This document shows positions 7,754 through 15,329 of a stretch of 21,608 nt of DNA, one piece after another. Both the position numbers and the translations under genes were made by a program. Position 1 is the stretch's first letter; the number at the start of each line of letters is the position of its first letter. The stretch covers positions 1-21,608 of the forward strand of contig OMSP01000130.1 of NCBI GenBank assembly GCA_900313775.1, read 5' to 3'. The stretch comes from an uncultured Eubacteriales bacterium. Its GTDB lineage: Bacteria > Bacillota > Clostridia > Lachnospirales > Lachnospiraceae. The notes beneath the pieces were generated by a model, which saw only the letters and a program-made list of their open reading frames with translations, ran no database searches and had not been told where the DNA came from.

Positions 7754-9493
7754 TTAATCCACAGGTTTGAGAGAATCGATGGAAGGTTCGACCGTGATCG
7801 AATAATTGGTGTGGTAGATTACGTAACCCGGGCGTGCGCCGCCGGGTTTTTTCACTTCCTTGCGGCGGACATAGTCGACATCGACTTTGGATGCGCCGCG
7901 GCCGCGCGAATAGTAAGCGGCGGCAGAAGCTGCCTCGACATAGAGACGGTCAGGCAGGTCTTCCTTGCCGTGCGTAAGCACGATAACATGAGAGCCCGGC
8001 ATTTGCTTGGCGTGGAACCAGAGGTCCTTATTGCCTGCAAGCTTGAAGGTCAGTTCGTCGTTCTGAAGGTTGTTTTTCCCGATAAAAATGTCATAACCGT
8101 CTGAAGAGATCAGATGCAGCGGTCTGGAAGCCTCTGACTTCTTTTTGCCGCGGCCTTTGCGCTTGGCGTATCCGGCACCTGCGAGTTCAGCCCTGAGAGC
8201 GTTCAGATCCTCATCGGTCGTGGTCAGTGAGAGGTTGCAGAGTGCGGATTCCAGATAGGCGATCTCCTGGGCCGTCTCGCCGATCAATTCGCTGAGCGCG
8301 TCGTAAGTGCGCTTCATCTTGGCATATTTGGCAAAATACTTCTGTGCATTCTTCTGCGCAGATTGTCTGGGATCCAGCGGTATGGACATCGGCTCACCGG
8401 TCTCAAAGGAATCAGCTGTGAGTTTTGTCTGACCGGGCTGGATCATATAAGCGTAGCTCTGGATCATTTCGCCGTACAGGCGGTAGGTGTCTTTGTTGTT
8501 CGTGTCTTCCAGCTGTTTTTTCTGTATATGATATTTTCGGTTTGCGCGATCCAGATGCATCGTGATGATATGGCGGAGATCCGAGGATTTCTGCCGGATG
8601 AATGTCTGTGCCGCGCGTTCGCTGTAGTATTGTTCCAACGCTTCTGAAATGCTTTTATAGTGACGGACTGATTCCTCAGGAAAGGTGGCGGGAACCAGCG
8701 CGCAGCATTCTTTGGGACGCTTGTGCTCATAACAGATGCAGGGATCGAAGTCATGACGCGATACTCTGCTCATCATTTCATGAAATGCCTGATACAGCCT
8801 AGCAGTCTGCTCTTTGTCAAGATCGCCGGAGGGCAGCTTGTCTTCGATATTTGCCCGGTAACACAGGTCATAGGCAGTGGAGGGTGAGATGCCGGCATAA
8901 GTGGCGATCAGAGCCTGATATACAGAACCCGGATGCGAGCAGACGGCCTCTTTGAAATCATTTTCCTCCACTTCCAGCGGATTGATCTTCATCAGGCTGT
9001 CCGGCAGGAAATATTCCCTTCCGGGAAGCACTTCGCGCAGCGAGCTGACATTGCCTGAGACAGGCCGGATAGCGCCGAGGATCTGACCGCGGCTGCTGAC
9101 GAGGATCAGATTGGAGTACTTCCCCATCATCTCCGCGACCAGTGTGACGGTGTCCTCATCCTTCATTTCAGTAAGATGTGAGAACCGGAACTGTACAATG
9201 CGCTCCAGCGAAGGCTGATCGATGCCGATGAGTCGGCCTTTGCCGATATGTTTGCGCAGAAGCATACAGAAGGTGGGAGCTTTAAGCGGCGCCGACAGGT
9301 TCTTCTCGGATTCATACAGATAGGGGAGAGAGGCGTTGGCGCTCAGGCACAGCCGTCTGATGCCATCCTGCGTCTTAAAATTGATCTGGATGACTTCCGG
9401 CTGCGGCTGGATGATGCGCTCTACATGCGCGTCCAGGAGATTGGTTTTGAACTGATCGACCAGTGCGGCGATCGAGATACCGTCGAGTGCCAT
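7754..9493 (-). CDS. rqcH: RqcH, NFACT-family ribosome quality control protein (annotated elsewhere as fibronectin-binding protein)
   Basis: A 579-residue NFACT protein. In B. subtilis RqcH binds stalled 50S-peptidyl-tRNA complexes and recruits alanyl-tRNA to add C-terminal Ala tails for degradation. The N-terminal NFACT-N domain has the TFCMLLRKHI signature (about residues 74-83), GKYSNLILV and LPGREYFLP. A charged coiled-coil middle follows (about 310-430), then the NFACT-R domain with SSDGYDIFIGKNNLQND and DLWFHAKQMPGSHV. The functional acidic-Arg pair known as D97/R98 in B. subtilis is E97/R98 here. The start ATG (9493) has a GGGAGG site 9-14 nt upstream on the minus strand. It is the only minus-strand gene, diverges from rny and ends at a shared terminator. 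Confidence 0.93.
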   Translation of the reverse strand: MALDGISIAALVDQFKTNLLDAHVERIIQPQPEVIQINFKTQDGIRRLCLSANASLPYLYESEKNLSAPLKAPTFCMLLRKHIGKGRLIGIDQPSLERIVQFRFSHLTEMKDEDTVTLVAEMMGKYSNLILVSSRGQILGAIRPVSGNVSSLREVLPGREYFLPDSLMKINPLEVEENDFKEAVCSHPGSVYQALIATYAGISPSTAYDLCYRANIEDKLPSGDLDKEQTARLYQAFHEMMSRVSRHDFDPCICYEHKRPKECCALVPATFPEESVRHYKSISEALEQYYSERAAQTFIRQKSSDLRHIITMHLDRANRKYHIQKKQLEDTNNKDTYRLYGEMIQSYAYMIQPGQTKLTADSFETGEPMSIPLDPRQSAQKNAQKYFAKYAKMKRTYDALSELIGETAQEIAYLESALCNLSLTTTDEDLNALRAELAGAGYAKRKGRGKKKSEASRPLHLISSDGYDIFIGKNNLQNDELTFKLAGNKDLWFHAKQMPGSHVIVLTHGKEDLPDRLYVEAASAAAYYSRGRGASKVDVDYVRRKEVKKPGGARPGYVIYHTNYSITVEPSIDSLKPVD

Positions 9494-9526
9494 ATCTGCC
9501 TCCCGTCAGACATCATTTTACAATAA

Positions 9527-9555
9527 TTTATACGATTATGGAAGACTGTTATCAA
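9527..9555 (-). promoter_or_regulatory. rqcH promoter
   Basis: On the minus strand TTGATA (9555-9550), a 17-bp spacer and TATAAA (9532-9527) give a good sigma-A match. The predicted start is about 9520, leaving a leader of some 27 nt that holds the GGGAGG ribosome site. Confidence 0.6.
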
Positions 9556-9591
9556 GTCCGATAGCATATATAGCGCTCGCTTGTTATCATC

Positions 9592-9620
9592 TTGACAAAA
9601 TATAGTGAAGAAACTAAAAT
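9592..9620 (+). promoter_or_regulatory. rny promoter
   Basis: A consensus TTGACA (9592-9597), exactly 17 bp and TAAAAT (9615-9620). The TTG of the -35 box is in frame with rny and could be mistaken for its start codon. Transcription from about 9627 excludes that start and also the in-frame ATGs at 9620 and 9623. Confidence 0.8.
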
Positions 9621-9648
9621 GATGTTTGTAGTATTTTGTCAATTGCAT

Positions 9649-9658
9649 AAAGGAGGTG
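9649..9658 (+). promoter_or_regulatory. ribosome binding site that sets the rny start
   Basis: AAAGGAGGTG is a near-perfect anti-16S match ending 5-7 nt before a GTG codon at 9664. Together with the promoter position it places the rny start at GTG 9664 rather than any upstream TTG or ATG. Confidence 0.88.
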
Positions 9659-9663
9659 CTCCT

Positions 9664-11220
9664 GTGCCAGTAACAATTATTTATGTTCTGGTGGCAGTAG
9701 CTCTCGTAATTATCACAGCGTTAGCCGTGAGATCCCTGACGATCTCAAGTCTGAAAAAAGATGCGGACTCCGAGATCGGCAATGCCAAGAAAAAGGCGCG
9801 GGAGATCATCGACGATGCCGTGAAAGAGCGGGATGAAAAGATCCGTGAAGCGAAGCTGGAGATCAAGGAAGAATCGATCCGCAGCAAGAACGAACTGGAG
9901 AAAGAGACCCGCGAGCGCAGACAGGAAATCAAAGCTCAGGAAAACAGGCTCCACCAGAAGGAGGAATCTGTCGACAGAAAGCTGGATGCGATCGAGAAAC
10001 GAGAGAAGCAGTGCCAGAACAGAGAGGCGAACCTTCAGAAGCGCGAAGAAGCTGTGAAGGAACTCAGTGCCAGGCGCGTACAGGAACTGGAACGAATCTC
10101 CGGACTCACCTCCGATCAGGCGAAAGAACAATTACTGCAATCTGTTGAAGAAGATGTCAAACTGGATATGGCCAAGCTGATCAAAGAGCAAGAGACCTTG
10201 GCCAAAGAGGAAGCTGACAAGAACGCGAAAGAGGCTGTCATCACCGCGATCCAGCGCTGTGCAGCCGACCATGTGGCCGAGTCCACGATCTCCGTTGTCC
10301 AGCTTCCGAGCGATGAGATGAAAGGCCGTATCATCGGACGCGAGGGACGCAATATCCGAGCGATCGAGAGCCTTTCAGGCGTCGAACTGATCATCGATGA
10401 CACACCGGATGCGGTCGTGCTCTCGGGATTTGATCCGGTACGCCGGGAGATCGCGAGGATCGCGCTGGAGAAGTTGATCGTAGACGGCCGGATCCACCCG
10501 GCCCGCATCGAGGAGATGCTGGCAAAGGCCAAAAAAGAGGTCGAGGCGTCGATCCGCGAGGCCGGCGAAGCCGCCGCTCTTGAAGTCGGTGTCCACGGCA
10601 TTCATCCGGAGCTGATCAAGCTCCTCGGCCGTATGAAGTTCCGCTTCAGTTTCGGTCAGAATGCGCTCAAGCATTCGATCGAGGTGGCGCAGATCTCCGG
10701 TGTACTGGCAGGAGAGATCGGGCTTGATGTCCGACAGGCCAAGAGAGCCGGACTTCTGCACGATATCGGCAAATCAGTCGATCATGAGGTCGAGGGATCG
10801 CATATCCAGATCGGTGCGGATCTGTGTCGTAAGTACAAAGAATCCGCGTTGATCATCAATGCGGTCGAAGCGCACCACGGCGATGTCGAACCGGAGTCGC
10901 TTATCGCCTGCATAGTACAGGCGGCTGATGCGATATCCGCGGCCAGACCGGGTGCCCGCAGAGAAGCTTTAGAGACATATACCAACAGATTGAAGGAATT
11001 GGAAGAGATCGCCGATCAGCATCAGGGGGTTGAAAAATCCTTTGCCGTACAGGCAGGTCGGGAGATTCGTGTAATGGTTGTTCCTGAGGAAGTTTCGGAT
11101 GCCGATATGGTCATTATGGCCCGTGACATTTCGAAACAGATCGAGGACTCGCTTGATTATCCGGGACAGATCAAAGTCAATGTCATCCGGGAATCCAGAG
11201 TGACCGATTACGCCAAATAA
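9664..11220 (+). CDS. rny: ribonuclease Y
   Basis: A 518-residue membrane-anchored endoribonuclease that starts mRNA decay in Bacillota. From GTG 9664 the order is the family's: an N-terminal transmembrane helix (about residues 4-24, VTIIYVLVAVALVIITALAV), a long charged coiled coil (about 30-190, rich in E, K and R), a KH RNA-binding domain with G221RIIGREGRN230, and an HD domain with H337 and the catalytic H366-D367 (LLHDIGK). The C-terminus ends VTDYAK. Length is normal (about 520). An open frame extends upstream to 9592, but that stretch contains the promoter, and the GTG has an excellent ribosome site. It diverges from rqcH, so two RNA/ribosome quality genes share one control region. A strong terminator follows. 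Confidence 0.97.
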   Translation: MPVTIIYVLVAVALVIITALAVRSLTISSLKKDADSEIGNAKKKAREIIDDAVKERDEKIREAKLEIKEESIRSKNELEKETRERRQEIKAQENRLHQKEESVDRKLDAIEKREKQCQNREANLQKREEAVKELSARRVQELERISGLTSDQAKEQLLQSVEEDVKLDMAKLIKEQETLAKEEADKNAKEAVITAIQRCAADHVAESTISVVQLPSDEMKGRIIGREGRNIRAIESLSGVELIIDDTPDAVVLSGFDPVRREIARIALEKLIVDGRIHPARIEEMLAKAKKEVEASIREAGEAAALEVGVHGIHPELIKLLGRMKFRFSFGQNALKHSIEVAQISGVLAGEIGLDVRQAKRAGLLHDIGKSVDHEVEGSHIQIGADLCRKYKESALIINAVEAHHGDVEPESLIACIVQAADAISAARPGARREALETYTNRLKELEEIADQHQGVEKSFAVQAGREIRVMVVPEEVSDADMVIMARDISKQIEDSLDYPGQIKVNVIRESRVTDYAK

Positions 11221-11240
11221 AACTGAATATCATGATGAGA

Positions 11241-11274
11241 GACTGCCGCATTCCTGCGAATGCGGCAGTCTTTT
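11241..11274 (+). terminator. rny terminator
   Basis: GACTGCCGCATTC (11241-11253) pairs perfectly over 13 bp with GAATGCGGCAGTC (11258-11270) across a 4-nt CTGC loop, followed by TTTT. It is a strong intrinsic terminator 20 bp after the rny stop. Confidence 0.92.
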
Positions 11275-11340
11275 ATTTAAATAATTTAATCATTTTCGAT
11301 CAGTTATAATCATTTAGCGCCAAATAATCAATGTTTATTA

Positions 11341-11370
11341 TTGACGCAACAGCCGAATGCGTGGTACATT
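11341..11370 (+). promoter_or_regulatory. promoter of the liv-type operon
   Basis: TTGACG (11341-11346), an 18-bp spacer and TACATT (11365-11370), in an AT-rich region. The predicted start is near 11377, which gives a leader of about 125 nt before the first ATPase. Upstream (11275-11340) there is no gene; the stretch is AT-rich and carries three TAATCA repeats. Confidence 0.55.
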
Positions 11371-11402
11371 ATATATAACAGAGAGTATCCTTAAATAGAC
11401 AC

Positions 11403-11457
11403 AGGAGGGTAGTCCGATGTGCTGATCAGTTTTAATTCCCAAAGTAGTTTAGCTTAA
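11403..11457 (+). promoter_or_regulatory. leader mini-ORF with strong ribosome site, upstream of livG
   Basis: AGGAGG (11403-11408) is followed at ideal spacing (8 nt) by ATG-TGC-TGA (11417-11425), a two-codon ORF. A GTG overlapping it (11419-11421) opens a 12-codon frame reading (M/V)LISFNSQSSLA with a TAA at 11455-11457. The ribosome site is stronger than that of livG itself (AGGA, 11491-11494). Whether either frame is translated is unknown. A weak stem AGTGAA/TTCACT (11460-11481) follows; no terminator-like stem is present. Confidence 0.4.
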
Positions 11458-11501
11458 CAAGTGAAGAAGGATGATTTCACTCAAAATGCGAGGAAAATCT
11501 T

Positions 11502-12293
11502 ATGGCATTGTTGGAAACAAAAAATATCTCAATTAATTTTGGCGGATTATGGGCCGTTAAAGATGTTGATTTCAATGTCGAGGCCAACAAGATCGTCGGA
11601 TTGATTGGACCTAACGGATCCGGAAAGACGACTTTCCTGAATATCATCAGCGGTATTTACGGAAGGTATAAGGGTACTTCCGGAGAAGTTTATCTGGACG
11701 GAGAGCAGATCCGCGGGCTTAAGCCGCATGAAGTGTACAGGAAAGGAATGTCGCGTACTTATCAGTCCAGCCGTCTGTGCTGGGAGCAGAGCGTGGCGGA
11801 CAACCTTCTTGTCGGCTGCTATACATCGCAGGACTACTCATTGTTTGACAGTGTATTCCGTCCGAAAAAGGTCAACAACGAGATCTATGATGAGCTGGAC
11901 CGCGCGCTTGATCTGTTGTCCATGTTCAATCCGAAGCTGGTGGACCGCCGTTTTGATCTTGCCAAGAACATTCCGCATATCGACAGACGCCGCATTGAGA
12001 TCACCAGAGCACTTCTCAGCAATCCGAAGCTGCTGCTCCTCGATGAGCCGACAGCCGGCCTGAATGATGATGAGACGATGACCATGATGGATGAGATCAG
12101 AATGGTCAAAGACAAGATGAAGGGATCAGCCGTGATCATTATCGAACACGATATGCAGGTCATGGAGAAGGTCCCGGACAGCATCGTCGTCTTCAACGCA
12201 GGTGAGAAGATCGCAGAGGGTACTTATCAGGAGATCATCAATGATCAGGATGTCATCGATGCCTATATCGGAGGAGGTGATGAAGATGAGTAA
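11502..12293 (+). CDS. livG: branched-chain amino acid-type ABC importer, ATPase LivG-like, degenerate signature motif
   Basis: A 263-residue ABC ATPase of the LivG/BraF type, expected to drive import together with the second ATPase and two permeases at the inner face of the membrane. Walker A is GPNGSGK42TT and Walker B LLLLD181E182PTAGLN, both canonical; the H-loop is IIIEHDMQVME. The region that should carry the ABC signature (L[PS]YGxQRRLEIARAL in LivG proteins) reads NIPHIDRRRIEITRAL, so residues 157-161 (IPHID) have lost the glycines and the Gln. This is not a frameshift, as the sequence is in register on both sides. The ATG at 11502 has AGGA 7 nt upstream. The stop overlaps the start of the next gene by 8 nt, so translation is coupled. 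Confidence 0.9.
   Translation: MALLETKNISINFGGLWAVKDVDFNVEANKIVGLIGPNGSGKTTFLNIISGIYGRYKGTSGEVYLDGEQIRGLKPHEVYRKGMSRTYQSSRLCWEQSVADNLLVGCYTSQDYSLFDSVFRPKKVNNEIYDELDRALDLLSMFNPKLVDRRFDLAKNIPHIDRRRIEITRALLSNPKLLLLDEPTAGLNDDETMTMMDEIRMVKDKMKGSAVIIIEHDMQVMEKVPDSIVVFNAGEKIAEGTYQEIINDQDVIDAYIGGGDEDE
12272..12277 (+). promoter_or_regulatory. ribosome binding site that sets the livF start
   Basis: AGGAGG inside the end of livG lies 8 nt before ATG 12286 and only 2 nt before the in-frame ATG 12280, so 12286 is the better start. The open frame reaches back to 12202, but that part has no ribosome site and does not resemble the family. Confidence 0.75.
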
Positions 12294-13008
12294 AAATGAT
12301 CTGTTGTTGGAAGTTAAAGATCTTTACACATCTTATGGCCGTATTCCGATGCTGATGGATGTTTCTTTCCGTCTGCGCGAGGGCGAGATCTGTACGATCC
12401 TCGGCGCCAACGGAGCCGGCAAGACCACACTTGTGAAGACGATTCTGGGTATGGTCAAAGCTGACCAGGGAACGATCACTTTCCTGGACAAAGACATCAC
12501 GAACCTGCCTACTCACAAGAGAGTGGCGGGAGGCATTCAGGTCTCCAGTGCGGAGACAGGTACTTTCCCGAAGATGACCGTCGAGAAGAATCTGCGGCTC
12601 GGTGCCTATAACATCGATGACAAGAACCTTCTTGCCGAGAGGCTTGAAGAGGCCTATGAGTCTTTCCCGGTCTTAAAGGAACGCCTTCAGCAGAAGGCGG
12701 GCACTCTGTCAGGCGGAGAGAGAACGATGCTGGCACTTGCGAGAGCTTATATCAATAAGCCGGCTCTTCTGATCATGGATGAGCCGTCACTCGGACTGGC
12801 ACCGATCGTTGTCGACGAAGTGTTCAGGATCGTCAAGAGATTAAATCAGGAAAACGGCATGTCTATCATGCTGGTGGAACAGAACGTTGTTAAATCACTG
12901 GGTGTGTCAGATTACGGTTACATCATCCAGAAGGGCCAGATCATTTTTGAGGGAAGCCCCGATGAGATTCGTGACAGCGCTATTTTGGACAACCCGGTCA
13001 TGTCATAG
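12286..13008 (+). CDS. livF: branched-chain amino acid-type ABC importer, ATPase LivF-like
   Basis: A 240-residue ABC ATPase from ATG 12286, the usual LivF length. The motifs are all canonical: Walker A GANGAGK46TT, signature L141SGGE145, Walker B LLIMD165E166PSLGLAP and the H-loop region IMLVEQNV (Gln in the H position is common in LivF). It should pair with the preceding LivG-like ATPase. In that heterodimer LivF provides the only intact signature motif, facing LivG's nucleotide, while its own nucleotide would face the degenerate IPHID segment of LivG. It overlaps livG by 8 nt and is followed after 18 bp by the binding-protein gene. Confidence 0.93.
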   Translation: MSKNDLLLEVKDLYTSYGRIPMLMDVSFRLREGEICTILGANGAGKTTLVKTILGMVKADQGTITFLDKDITNLPTHKRVAGGIQVSSAETGTFPKMTVEKNLRLGAYNIDDKNLLAERLEEAYESFPVLKERLQQKAGTLSGGERTMLALARAYINKPALLIMDEPSLGLAPIVVDEVFRIVKRLNQENGMSIMLVEQNVVKSLGVSDYGYIIQKGQIIFEGSPDEIRDSAILDNPVMS

Positions 13009-13026
13009 AGTAAGAGGAGGAACAAG

Positions 13027-14226
13027 ATGAAAAGAAAAGTTATCGCAATTGCTTTAACACTGTGTATGGTCGGCGGTCTGATGCTGACCGGCTGCGGCGG
13101 CAGCGGCGGCGGATCATCTGATGGTGGCGGCGGTGGTACCGTCAAACTCGGTTTCCTGTCCCCGATCACCGGCGCGAATGCTGCTGAGGGCGCAGCTGCC
13201 CGTAATGCATTCAAGCTGGCTATCGATCAGGCCAACGAGTCCGGCGATTTTGACTATAAGATCGAGATGATCGAAATCGATGACAAATCTGATCCCTCCG
13301 CGGGTGTGGCAGGAGCTCAGAAGATCGTTTCCGATCCGGATGTAGTAGCGGCCACCGGCCACTGGAACAGTGGTGTTGCCGAGGCCACGATCCCGGTCTT
13401 CAAAGAGGCTGAGATCCCGTTGCTGATCTGGGGAGCTATCGCTTCTGATCTGACCAGCGAGGAGAACTATCCGTGGATCACCCGTTCCGCTCCGACAGAT
13501 GTGCAGGAGAATATCCCGCTGGCCAAGGCAGTCCTGGATGACATGGGCTACAAGAAAGTGTTCATCATTTCCGATACGACTTCTTACGGCGCAGGTAATA
13601 CCAAGGCTTTCAAGGCTGAGCTGAAAGATCGCGGTCTGGAGCCGGTAGGTGTCGAGGAAGTGCAGGAAGGCACTGTCGATTTCCGTGCGATCCTGACCAA
13701 GGTCAAGAGCTCCGGCGCTGACTGCGTATACTGGGGCGGTGTCGTCACCGAAGGTTCTCTGCTGAAGCAGCAGATGTTTGAGGAGAAGGTAGACGCTCTG
13801 TTCTGCGGTATCTCCGGTAACTATTCAGAAGACTTCCTGAAGATTCCGGCAGAGGCAGCTGAGGGCGCTCTGGTCGTTAAGCCCGGTATCGTTCTTGAGA
13901 CAACAGACGCCGGCAAGAAGTTCATCGAGGACTATGAGGCAGCCGGATTCTCAGAGCCGATCGGTGCCTACACACCTTATGCCTACACAGCAGCTGAGAT
14001 CCTGCTTCAGGCGCTCAAGGAGTGCGGCGATGATGTCACTCCTGAGAAGATGCGCGATGCGATCAAGGACGGCTCTTTCGATGGCATCATGGGTACAACG
14101 ACATTTGATGAGATCGGACAGACAGAGCTCGTTGCTGCTTATCTGAACGTGGTTCAGGACGGCAAGTGGACAGTCTATGATGATTCCGAGTATGCAAGCG
14201 GCAAGCGTGCATTCCCCGGCAAATAA
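13027..14226 (+). CDS. branched-chain amino acid-type ABC importer, substrate-binding lipoprotein
   Basis: A 399-residue type I periplasmic-binding-fold (Peripla_BP_6, LivJ/LivK-like) protein. A lipoprotein signal peptide (MKRKVIAIALTLCMVGGLML) ends in the lipobox L20-T-G-C23, followed by a Gly/Ser-rich tether (about residues 24-37) that would anchor it outside the membrane. The mature domain starts VKLGFLSPITGANAAEG and has the GHWNSGVAEATIPVF segment, where LivJ relatives contact the ligand's amino and carboxyl groups. Substrate cannot be read from sequence; amino acids are likely, but the wider family also binds urea, amides and aromatic acids. AGGAGG precedes the ATG by 6 nt. A strong intercistronic stem-loop follows, which could favour excess binding protein over permeases. 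Confidence 0.9.
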   Translation: MKRKVIAIALTLCMVGGLMLTGCGGSGGGSSDGGGGGTVKLGFLSPITGANAAEGAAARNAFKLAIDQANESGDFDYKIEMIEIDDKSDPSAGVAGAQKIVSDPDVVAATGHWNSGVAEATIPVFKEAEIPLLIWGAIASDLTSEENYPWITRSAPTDVQENIPLAKAVLDDMGYKKVFIISDTTSYGAGNTKAFKAELKDRGLEPVGVEEVQEGTVDFRAILTKVKSSGADCVYWGGVVTEGSLLKQQMFEEKVDALFCGISGNYSEDFLKIPAEAAEGALVVKPGIVLETTDAGKKFIEDYEAAGFSEPIGAYTPYAYTAAEILLQALKECGDDVTPEKMRDAIKDGSFDGIMGTTTFDEIGQTELVAAYLNVVQDGKWTVYDDSEYASGKRAFPGK

Positions 14227-14261
14227 TCTCGACTAGCTCAAGGTTTTCCTAGCATCATTTA

Positions 14262-14292
14262 CGGCGCCCTGTCCGAACAGGGCAGGGCGCCG
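14262..14292 (+). other. intercistronic stem-loop between binding protein and permease genes
   Basis: CGGCGCCCTG (14262-14271) pairs perfectly with CAGGGCGCCG (14283-14292). An alternative inner hairpin, CCCTGT (14267-14272)/ACAGGG (14277-14282), uses some of the same bases and excludes it. There is no T run, so this is not a classic terminator; a 3'-end stabiliser or processing site is more likely. Confidence 0.6.
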
Positions 14293-14330
14293 GTTAAGTA
14301 TTAGTAGTAGAACGAAAGGAGATCGTCCTG

Positions 14331-15296
14331 ATGGGTAGATTCGGGAATTTATTAATGAGTGCTATCCTTTGCGGCTGTACTTACACGTTGGTCGCCATCG
14401 GATACTGCCTCTTTTTCGGTGTCCTTGATGTGGTCGTGTTCTGCTGCGGTGATATTGCGATCTTCGGTGCCTTCTCTATCATAGGTGCCTATACGATCAT
14501 TTACTCCGCGGGTGTCTTCCAGGCAGTGCCGACCATCGTCGCGGTGCTGATCCTGCTGATCATCGCCTCCATACTCTGTGTGGCGCTTGGTCTGATCACC
14601 TACCGCGTGTCTGTAAAACCGTTCGAGAAATCCTCTGCACTGATGCCGCTGTTGTCAACTATCGCGCTCGGTGTTGTCATCAAGGAAGTGCTGGGTCTGA
14701 TCTTCAGACCGGTAGTCAACAGTGCGGCGCAAGCGGCTACGCGGGTCGATGATCCGAAGACCGTTGTCGGCGGACGCAACCCGCAGTCCATGCCTCAGCT
14801 GATAGCAGCCAACGGCACGACGCTGCAGCGTAATCTGATCATTATCGCAGTAGTTGCGATCATCCTGCTGGCGCTGTTCTTCTTCCTTAACAAGACGAAG
14901 ATGGGTCTTTCTATGCAGGCTATTTCGCAGAATAAGGAATTGGCGCTGATGACAGGTGTCAATGTCAAGAGCACTATCCGCTGGACATTCATTATCGGAG
15001 GTGTGCTTCTTGCGATTGGCGGATTCCTGCTCGGTAACTATCAGACTATCGTCCGTTTTGACGGCGGTACCATGTACGGTACCAAGGGATTCTCCGCCGC
15101 GGTCGTCGGAGGTTTGAAGAGCACCTGGGGCGCTGTTATCGGCGGTATGCTGCTCGGCTTCGTTGAGGTCTTTACAGCCGGCCTGGTTCCTGGAGGAACC
15201 AAATTCCAGAACGTCATCGCTTTTCTTGTCGTCATCATCTTCATCGTCTTTAAGCCGGAAGGTATCATAGGCGAGAAGGTGGCTGAGAAAGTTTGA
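14331..15296 (+). CDS. livH: branched-chain amino acid-type ABC importer, permease LivH-like
   Basis: A 321-residue, highly hydrophobic membrane protein of the BPD_transp_2 (LivH/LivM) family with about eight predicted transmembrane segments. The family pattern GLSMQAISQNKELALMTGVNV (the cytoplasmic coupling loop that docks to the ATPases) is at about residues 199-219, and the C-terminal GFSAAVVGGLKSTWGAVIGGMLLG and VFKPEGIIGEKV are typical of LivH. AAAGGAG precedes the ATG at 14331 by 9 nt. The gene follows the intercistronic stem-loop and is followed after 33 bp by the second permease, with which it should form the transmembrane heterodimer. Confidence 0.93.
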   Translation: MGRFGNLLMSAILCGCTYTLVAIGYCLFFGVLDVVVFCCGDIAIFGAFSIIGAYTIIYSAGVFQAVPTIVAVLILLIIASILCVALGLITYRVSVKPFEKSSALMPLLSTIALGVVIKEVLGLIFRPVVNSAAQAATRVDDPKTVVGGRNPQSMPQLIAANGTTLQRNLIIIAVVAIILLALFFFLNKTKMGLSMQAISQNKELALMTGVNVKSTIRWTFIIGGVLLAIGGFLLGNYQTIVRFDGGTMYGTKGFSAAVVGGLKSTWGAVIGGMLLGFVEVFTAGLVPGGTKFQNVIAFLVVIIFIVFKPEGIIGEKVAEKV

Positions 15297-15329
15297 CGGT
15301 TGAGCATGACGGATGGGAAGGTGAACACT

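Noticed and set aside
9592..9663. N-terminal extension of RNase Y starting at TTG 9592 or ATG 9620
   Set aside because: This stretch contains a consensus promoter; GTG 9664 has a near-perfect ribosome site and gives the family's normal N-terminal membrane helix.
11471..11536. A 21-codon ORF (ATG 11471) overlapping the livG start
   Set aside because: Its purine-rich AAGG directly abuts the ATG, leaving no spacing, and the peptide is not recognisable.
12202..12285. Longer LivF starting inside livG
   Set aside because: The extra residues are livG read in another frame; AGGAGG at 12272-12277 points to ATG 12286.
13088..13138. Gly/Ser-rich repeat after the lipobox of the binding protein as a repeat element
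   Set aside because: It is the usual flexible tether of a clostridial lipoprotein.
15300..15329. LivM starting at TTG 15300 or ATG 15306
   Set aside because: Neither has a good ribosome site; ATG 15330 has GGAAGGTG at proper distance and a typical N-terminus.
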